The notes beneath the pieces are model-generated. The model saw only the letters and a list, made by a program, of their open reading frames with translations. It did not search any database and had not been told where the DNA came from. A DNA stretch of 44,626 nt from Clostridiales bacterium (GTDB taxonomy: Bacteria; Bacillota; Clostridia; Oscillospirales; Acutalibacteraceae): the NCBI GenBank assembly GCA_024697575.1, contig JAILFM010000109.1, positions 1-44,626 of the forward strand. The letters are read 5' to 3'. Below are positions 38,521-44,626 of the stretch, piece by piece. How positions within the stretch are numbered: the stretch's first letter is position 1; each line of letters starts with the position of its first letter. Made by a program: the position numbers and the translations under genes.

Positions 38521-39984
38521 ATGGATCGTATTTCAGTTGATCAAATGAATTTTGTTGACTCAGTCGGCAGAACCCGTATTTTTAACGGGATGAATATTGA
38601 TGATAAACTGATTGGTGATGTTTTTCGTTATAATCTTGATGAAGATTTTTTTGAAAAATATGTTTCGAACGGTTTCAATCTGATTCGCCTCGCTGTTCAA
38701 TGGGCGAATATTGAGCCTTGTCCCGGCGTGTACAATGAAACCTATCTTATGTCTATTGATAATATTTTTCGCCTTGCTGAGCGTTACGGCGTTTATATTC
38801 TTCTTGATATGCATCAGGATTTATTTTCCGGTTTTAATGGGGTAGGGGGCGGAGACGGCGCGCCCGATTGGGCATGCCTGACAGATGGAATTAAACCCAA
38901 ACCATACAGATTTGTTTGGGCAGAAGCGTATATGTTCGGTAAGTGGGTTCATAACTGCTTTGACCATTTCTGGAATAATGACAAGTTTGACGGTCAGGGA
39001 TTGCAAGACCGGTATACCGATTTATGGCAGATGCTTGCGAGCCGTTACGGTGAAAGTCCGGCTTTGTTCGGCTATGATTTGTTTAATGAGCCTGCGCCGG
39101 GTTCAAGTGCAAAAAAAATGATTTTACGCCTTGCTTTAAGCGGAGTTCGGCAGGCTTTGACGAGCAAAAAAATCAAGCGTTTATCTATTTTGTCGGCACT
39201 TTTTAAGAAAGATTCAAAACTTCTTCTTGATTCTTTTCCCGGCGATGTTATACGGGATATTGTTAATAAGATTGATAAATATGAAAAAGAATTTGATTTA
39301 AAATATTACTCTCCGTTTCTCAATAAAATTGCCTCATCAATCCGCAAAGTAACACCCGACGGTATCTTTGTGATTGAACAGCCGTATTTTTGTAATATCG
39401 GTGTCAGGTTTTCAGCTGAGCCGATAGAAGTTAATGGCAAACGCGAACCTTTGCAGTGTTTCGCTCCTCATGCTTATGATATTACTGTTGATACGCCGCT
39501 ATACAAATATGCCGATACAGGACGGGTTAAGGCGTTTTTTAATGAGATGCGAAACTCTCAGCTTCGTTTAAGTGTACCTGCAATTGTCGGCGAATGGGGA
39601 GGGTGCAGTGATAATAAAGATACTTCATGGTTCGGCCATGCCGATGAACTGCTTGATTATTTTGATTCTAATCAATGGGGGCAGCTTTATTGGGATTATC
39701 ACGGCGATGATATGGATGCGCCTTTAATGCAAATGCTGGGTCGCACTTACCCCGTAGCTGTTGCGGGTGATATATTGCGCTATGGCAGAGACTCCGGTCA
39801 TCGTACATTTACTCTCGAATATGAATCGGATGGTGTGAATGAAACCGTTATTTATGCGCACTGTCCGTGTACTGTTAACTGCAATGGAAAAGCGCGTATT
39901 ATAAAATCTTACCATGACGGCGCATCTCTGATTGGTATTGAAGCCGGCAAAGGAAAAACAGCAGTTGTTTTGACATTCGATTAA
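38521..39984 (+). CDS. GH5 glycoside hydrolase, endoglycosylceramidase-like
   Basis: GFNLIRLAVQWANIEPCPGVYNETYL, VYILLDMHQDLFS, DLFNEPAPG (acid/base), IVGEWGG (nucleophile). ATG 38521 behind GGGAG. Confidence 0.8.
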   Translation: MDRISVDQMNFVDSVGRTRIFNGMNIDDKLIGDVFRYNLDEDFFEKYVSNGFNLIRLAVQWANIEPCPGVYNETYLMSIDNIFRLAERYGVYILLDMHQDLFSGFNGVGGGDGAPDWACLTDGIKPKPYRFVWAEAYMFGKWVHNCFDHFWNNDKFDGQGLQDRYTDLWQMLASRYGESPALFGYDLFNEPAPGSSAKKMILRLALSGVRQALTSKKIKRLSILSALFKKDSKLLLDSFPGDVIRDIVNKIDKYEKEFDLKYYSPFLNKIASSIRKVTPDGIFVIEQPYFCNIGVRFSAEPIEVNGKREPLQCFAPHAYDITVDTPLYKYADTGRVKAFFNEMRNSQLRLSVPAIVGEWGGCSDNKDTSWFGHADELLDYFDSNQWGQLYWDYHGDDMDAPLMQMLGRTYPVAVAGDILRYGRDSGHRTFTLEYESDGVNETVIYAHCPCTVNCNGKARIIKSYHDGASLIGIEAGKGKTAVVLTFD

Positions 39985-39999
39985 ACCGGAGTGTACGGT

Positions 40000-42138
40000 A
40001 TGAGTTTGATTCAAAAAAGCAAAGATACTTTGAATAATTTCAAAACATATTGGAAAGCGCCTTCAAAGGGAAATTATATGTCCTTTCGCGAGGTGTTTGC
40101 TTATTCGGTAGGCGGTTTCGGCGCATATTCTGTGTTTACAATGGCACAGGCTCTGTTGCTTTCCACAACCAATGTAATTATCGGCAACACCATAGGCATT
40201 CAGCCTATGCATATGTACTTAATGTACCTAATTTCGGTTATTTCCAACATACCGTTGACAATGCTTCGCGCAAATATGGTTGATAATGTTAAATATAAAG
40301 AGGGAAAGTACCGCCCGTATCTGCTGAGGATGGGAATACCGACTGTCTTAATATCTCTGCTTTTTGTATTTACGCCTTATTCGGTCGTGCCGTATCTTAT
40401 TCGCTGCATTCTGATTTTTATTTATAACTTCGGTTTGCAGTTTTTCTACAACTTTTTTTATGACGCATATGAAAATCTGATTCATGTTCTTTCGCCGAAT
40501 TCGCAGGAGCGAACAAATGTAACGGCGATAAAGAGCATGATTTATTCGCTGTCACCAACAATCACTAATTTTGTTACGCCGTTGATTGCCTCAAAGGTTG
40601 CAAATGGTAATATGTATGATTTGCGTGTTTACCGCTGGCTTTATCCGTTCATTTCCGTTGTCGGGGTTATTCTGATTGTTGTTGTTTATGCAAACACAGA
40701 AGAAAAAATAGTGATTGCAAAAACGCATCCGATGAAAATTAAATTCACTGATGCGCTCAGAGAAGTGGCTAAAAACAAGTATTTCTGGATTATTTCACTT
40801 GCAGGTTGGCTCGGATTTTTGGAAACCTGCACATATGTGGTACTTCAGTGGCTTTATAACTATGCCCATCTTTGCACTGCCGAGCAGTATTCATTAATCA
40901 CCCTGATTCGCGGTACGGCATACACCTGGGGTATGATTCTTGCGCCTTTCGCCGTTAAGCGCTGGGGCAAGAAAAAGGTTTTGATAGTTACAAATGTTGT
41001 GAATATTTTCTTTCTGGCGCTTGTATATCCGCTCATGGGTTCAATCTGGACTGTTCTTATGTGTATGTATATGAACTCCGTAGCCGATTCTTTTATCCTT
41101 GTTCTTAACCCTGCTATTCAGGCTGATATTCGAGATTATCAGCAGTATAAGAGCGGCGAAAGGATTGACGGAATGTTCGGAGCCGTCGCTATGATCGGCT
41201 CATTTATAACAATGGCAACAAGTTCGGTACTGCCCGCCGTCTATGAAAAATACGGTATCTATTCAGGCAACGGTTATGAAAATATGTATGATGTGCTTTA
41301 TAACACGGATGTGCTTTTTAAGCTTGTCGGTGTTCTGGTGATTCTTTCCGCTGTAGGTGCCGCGCTGAATGTTATACCGTATTTTTTCTATGATTTAACC
41401 GAAGCAAAACAGAAATGCATTATAAAAATTCTTCAGTTACGGGCAGTAATTGAAGATTACGGCAACGGTGTTAAGAATGACTCGGATATAACTGAAACAG
41501 TAGCATTCATTCGGGAGGCAAAAAACTGCGTTGACGCTGTTTCTGCCGGTTATAATTATAGATATAAACAATCCGACAAACTGTATAAAAAATCAAAAGA
41601 TGTGAACGAAAACTATGAAATTTCCAAAGCGTTACTGAATGAGCTGAATCGTTATTCATCACCTGTGGAAAAAGCCAAGCTTAATGAATCGATACGGTTT
41701 GCAAATGCAGGTGTAGAAGGAATATTTGACATAAGTAACAGCATTCTTGAAGAAGCAAAATCCTTACCATCCGGAACTAATCAGGAACGCCTTATCCGGA
41801 AGGAAAAGATTGCGTCTGCAAAGCTTGCTCTCCGCTGTAAAAAAGCTGCGCTAAAATACTATCCGGACGGGTTGACTGTATTTGATGAAACGCAGCTGAA
41901 TGAACTTTATGAAGAAGAAAAATCACTTGCCGAGAAGAAAAACGCGCTGCTTCGAGAAAAAGCAGTCAAAGCAAAAATCAACGGAGTAATTGCTTCTCAG
42001 AAAGCTGTGACCCGCAATATTAAAACGCAGCAAAAAAAGTATCAACAGTATTTGGAAAGCACAAAGATACTTCGTGACGCTCAGAAAAACATTAAACAAG
42101 CTGAAAACTATAAAAAATTCGCAGAGAAACCTTACTGA
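40000..42138 (+). CDS. GPH/MFS-type transporter with long charged C-terminal extension
   Basis: YSVGGFGAYSVFTMAQALLLSTTNVIIGNTIGI, VDNVKYKEGKYRPYLL; Lys/Glu/Ala-rich helical tail after the last TM. ATG 40000 preferred over GTG 39991. Confidence 0.8.
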   Translation: MSLIQKSKDTLNNFKTYWKAPSKGNYMSFREVFAYSVGGFGAYSVFTMAQALLLSTTNVIIGNTIGIQPMHMYLMYLISVISNIPLTMLRANMVDNVKYKEGKYRPYLLRMGIPTVLISLLFVFTPYSVVPYLIRCILIFIYNFGLQFFYNFFYDAYENLIHVLSPNSQERTNVTAIKSMIYSLSPTITNFVTPLIASKVANGNMYDLRVYRWLYPFISVVGVILIVVVYANTEEKIVIAKTHPMKIKFTDALREVAKNKYFWIISLAGWLGFLETCTYVVLQWLYNYAHLCTAEQYSLITLIRGTAYTWGMILAPFAVKRWGKKKVLIVTNVVNIFFLALVYPLMGSIWTVLMCMYMNSVADSFILVLNPAIQADIRDYQQYKSGERIDGMFGAVAMIGSFITMATSSVLPAVYEKYGIYSGNGYENMYDVLYNTDVLFKLVGVLVILSAVGAALNVIPYFFYDLTEAKQKCIIKILQLRAVIEDYGNGVKNDSDITETVAFIREAKNCVDAVSAGYNYRYKQSDKLYKKSKDVNENYEISKALLNELNRYSSPVEKAKLNESIRFANAGVEGIFDISNSILEEAKSLPSGTNQERLIRKEKIASAKLALRCKKAALKYYPDGLTVFDETQLNELYEEEKSLAEKKNALLREKAVKAKINGVIASQKAVTRNIKTQQKKYQQYLESTKILRDAQKNIKQAENYKKFAEKPY

Positions 42139-42145
42139 TTAAATC

Positions 42146-42186
42146 GAGTAGGAGGGGGATCGAACCTCTTACCTCTTGAATGCCAT
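42146..42186 (-). pseudogene. Partial 3' half of a tRNA, tRNA-Ala(GGC)-like
   Basis: Reverse complement ATGGCATTCAAGAGGTAAGAGGTTCGATCCCCCTCCTACTC: anticodon loop, 3' anticodon stem, T-arm (one mismatch), acceptor 3' strand. No 5' half and no CCA. Confidence 0.6.
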
Positions 42187-42392
42187 CGGGTTCAAAGCCT
42201 TGAAATGATTGGATTTATTTGCAAATACTTGAATTATTACCATTTTTTGATGACAATTTGCTTGCCGATTATTAAAATAATCACAATCATTATTTTCAGT
42301 TTCAAGTAAAAATCAAGTAACGCCTTTTTCATTGTCGGCATTTTTGAGCAGACTAGTATCCTATACGTTTGATTTTTTGAGTTACCATTTGA

Positions 42393-42420
42393 AATGTGCA
42401 ATCCGGTATTATTGCACATT
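42393..42420. repeat. Perfect 10-bp inverted repeat upstream of tnpV
   Basis: AATGTGCAAT - CCGGTATT - ATTGCACATT. Confidence 0.6.
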
Positions 42421-42470
42421 GGCGAAATTAAACCTCCTTTGCAAAATGGCAGTGCAAAGCCGGTTTTGTT

Positions 42471-42842
42471 ATGAAATCATTGTTTGAACAGATTGGCAGC
42501 ACCCACACGCAGCAGGGCGATTATTATCTGCCGGATCTCAAATTACCACCCGAAGAAGAGCGTCCCGTCGGCGTGTGGGGCCAGCGCAGGCTGCGCTATC
42601 TCCGGGAACATCGTCCGATCCTCTATACCAACCTGAAGACCAGTGGTCAGCTCCGTTCTCACCTCGCCGACATTGAGAAACAAGCCAACGCTCTCTTCCT
42701 TCGGTTAGTCAAAGACTATGCCGCCTTCGAAGACGTCACCGAGCAACTCAAGGCGGAACAGCCTATGGAGTGGGTGCGGAGGATGAATGGAATCAAGGCG
42801 AGAGTGACCGAGGCAATAAATAGTCAACTGGTATTGGTGTAA
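42471..42842 (+). CDS. tnpV: TnpV-like transposon-encoded protein
   Basis: SLFEQIGSTHTQQGDYYLPDLKLPPEEERPVGVWGQRRLRYLREHRPILYTNLKTSGQL resembles TnpV of Tn4451-type elements. Confidence 0.85.
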   Translation: MKSLFEQIGSTHTQQGDYYLPDLKLPPEEERPVGVWGQRRLRYLREHRPILYTNLKTSGQLRSHLADIEKQANALFLRLVKDYAAFEDVTEQLKAEQPMEWVRRMNGIKARVTEAINSQLVLV

Positions 42843-42881
42843 TAATCGACGTACCGTCTTCTCCAAAAAACATTTTATGAC

Positions 42882-42916
42882 CGCACTGTGTGTTGATCCC
42901 GATCACACAGTGCGGC
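42882..42916 (+). terminator. Terminator after tnpV
   Basis: Perfect 12-bp CCGCACTGTGTG / CACACAGTGCGG, then CTGTTTTGGG. Confidence 0.65.
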
Positions 42917-42937
42917 TGTTTTGGGCTTTGTTGTCAG

Positions 42938-43795
42938 TTATTCTTCTGCGTTCAGCAAAACAGTGTTTTCTGGAAGAATCAAATTATCACTGAAAAAGAT
43001 ATACTCTTGAGCTCTTCTTGCACCATTAGCACTGTAGTAGATATCTATGTAGCTGCCTCTATATCCAGAATACAGTTTTGAAACGAGATCGCAAATATCA
43101 TAAGTAACGACCCATTTCCTCCGACACGCAGCAATTTGATCTCTAAGCGCCACATGATCGGCGTCAGAAAAAGCGTTTTTGTATAGTTGACCACCCTTGG
43201 CAACATAAGGTGGGTCAAAATTGATGAACGCTTTATAATAATGACATAACTCTGTCTGCAAAAAAGCTGATGCGTCTAAATTATACAAATCAATTCTATC
43301 TGAAAGCGCTGAAATAGCATTGATTTTTTTGATTAATTCCGCCCTATTAAAGCGAGCATCCATTTTATACTTTCCAGTTTGATCACGTTTTCCAATTACG
43401 CCACCATTAATGATCCCTGATACATTTGTTCTATTGAGAAAAAGAACTGCTTTTGCAAGTTCAAGTTCAGAATGGTTTTCTTGTTCAGAGTAAACCTTAT
43501 GCTGTCTGTCCCATTCATCAACTGTTATGGGAACAGTATTGACAAAGTCACACATCTGCTGCGTACTGTTAAGAACACAGTGCCAAAATGCATAAATAGC
43601 CGGATCATAGTCATTAATGACTATTCTCTTAACATCATCCTTCAGAAGTAATTTTAATGCTAATCCAGATCCCCCTGCAAACGGCTCAATGTATGTTTCA
43701 CCGAGCAAACCATTAATCTCAATAAGTGAGCGTATATAATTATATAGCTTTGCTTTTCCGCCTGGATAACGCAATGGTGATGGTGTGAGTGGCAA
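42938..43795 (-). CDS. D12-class N6-adenine DNA methyltransferase (Dam-like)
   Basis: SPLRYPGGKAKL, YIEPFAGGSGLAL, INDYDPAIYAFW, INFDPPYVAKG; TTG start behind AGGGAGGGG. Confidence 0.93.
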   Translation of the reverse strand: MPLTPSPLRYPGGKAKLYNYIRSLIEINGLLGETYIEPFAGGSGLALKLLLKDDVKRIVINDYDPAIYAFWHCVLNSTQQMCDFVNTVPITVDEWDRQHKVYSEQENHSELELAKAVLFLNRTNVSGIINGGVIGKRDQTGKYKMDARFNRAELIKKINAISALSDRIDLYNLDASAFLQTELCHYYKAFINFDPPYVAKGGQLYKNAFSDADHVALRDQIAACRRKWVVTYDICDLVSKLYSGYRGSYIDIYYSANGARRAQEYIFFSDNLILPENTVLLNAEE

Positions 43796-43823
43796 ATCTG
43801 TCCCCTCCCTTCATTGTATATTT

Positions 43824-44626
43824 TTACGCCCATTCTCTTGGGTTTATTTCATGGTAATGTGCAACTTTCAAGAAAAGTGTATGAAGCTCGTTGAAAAAAC
43901 GATCCACTTCAGACTGGCTAGTTGGATTATGGAGCCAGTACTTAAAAATCAGTTCAAAAAAAGTTCTATGATCGCAAAACATCTTTTTATTAAATGCTCG
44001 GGTTTTTCCTTTTGTAGATTCGTCGCTTTCCCTTAACCGCACCAATTCTTCTTTGAACTCTCTCACTGGTGTTTGAATCTGATTAATATAGTATGTTTTA
44101 CTATACCCTTTGTCAACTATAGTCCGTTGTATCCAAAACGGATCATCCTCAACGTATAATTGTTCAGCATAATCCAACAACAATTGTTCTGGTGATTTTC
44201 TTCCAGGGAGTGCGATTATACAATTTGACAGATTCGAGTTGTGATCTCCATCGAGGATACAAATAGATCGCATGGTAGTGCGCAGCAATTTATCATCATT
44301 AAAAATGCCCTTTAGGTTTTCTGCCCCGATGTTAGTATGTACCATGTGGAAAAACCGCCTTGCATTTCTGAATCCTTCAGACTCGTTATCATAATGGTTA
44401 AACAGCGTTTCTAGAATAGAGCGAGCCTCATCATCTTCCGTAAATAACGGAATCACTTTATCTGCAAAAATATCTTCGTGTGTTAGTGACTGGAGATGCA
44501 TCTTTATTTTATAAATATCAGGGTCTTCCATTTGGAAAACTGAAGTAACATTATCGATTAAGTATAGTACATTATCTTTTTTAGTAAGCATTTCTTCCAA
44601 GAGAGACATACTATGTGTTGTAAATA
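43824..44626 (-). CDS. OLD-like AAA/ABC ATPase with C-terminal TOPRIM-like domain, truncated by window edge
   Basis: Frame stays open to 44626; upstream codons read FTTHS before MSLLEEML (H-loop). TOPRIM-like: VIPLFTEDDEARSILETLF, HTNIGAENL, SICILDGDHN, CIIALPGRKSPEQLLLDY. Confidence 0.75.
   Translation of the reverse strand, partial: FTTHSMSLLEEMLTKKDNVLYLIDNVTSVFQMEDPDIYKIKMHLQSLTHEDIFADKVIPLFTEDDEARSILETLFNHYDNESEGFRNARRFFHMVHTNIGAENLKGIFNDDKLLRTTMRSICILDGDHNSNLSNCIIALPGRKSPEQLLLDYAEQLYVEDDPFWIQRTIVDKGYSKTYYINQIQTPVREFKEELVRLRESDESTKGKTRAFNKKMFCDHRTFFELIFKYWLHNPTSQSEVDRFFNELHTLFLKVAHYHEINPREWA

Noticed and set aside
1-44626. CRISPR array
   Set aside because: No regularly spaced direct repeats and no cas genes seen.

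Overview
The window reads as a low-GC Clostridia (Oscillospirales-like) chromosome segment. Core genes fill about 0.3-42.1 kb, and an accessory island begins near 42.15 kb and runs off the right edge. The left half is a canonical plus-strand run: nusB, an M22/TsaD paralog, xseA, xseB, ispA, dxs, tlyA, nadK, argR, recN, a TIM-barrel epimerase, a PAP-type phosphatase, lexA, recA, recX, rimO, cysE, cysS, larE, larB, larC, and an RlmI-like methyltransferase. The middle holds carbohydrate genes (GPH transporter, GH29 fucosidase, malQ, a GH110-like beta-helix protein), a two-gene DUF5058-type membrane system, thiD, a HAD phosphatase, pckA and tRNA-Leu(CAA). Four observations stand out. (1) A promoter-led three-gene unit encodes an APC permease fused to a GGDEF domain, a GH5 endoglycosylceramidase-like enzyme, and a GPH transporter with a long cytosolic tail. 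(2) At the right end, an OLD-like ATPase/TOPRIM gene (cut by the window edge; its H-loop TTHS is readable upstream of the called Met) is paired with a D12 adenine methyltransferase, next to tnpV. (3) A 3' tRNA-Ala(GGC)-like fragment sits at the core/island junction with the geometry expected of an integration scar. (4) A short dispersed repeat, CTAAGGAAACGCTGATTWAATCA, occurs three times, one copy attached to a structured 5' element resembling a MITE. Family calls come from reading motifs in the supplied translations; no database search was run.
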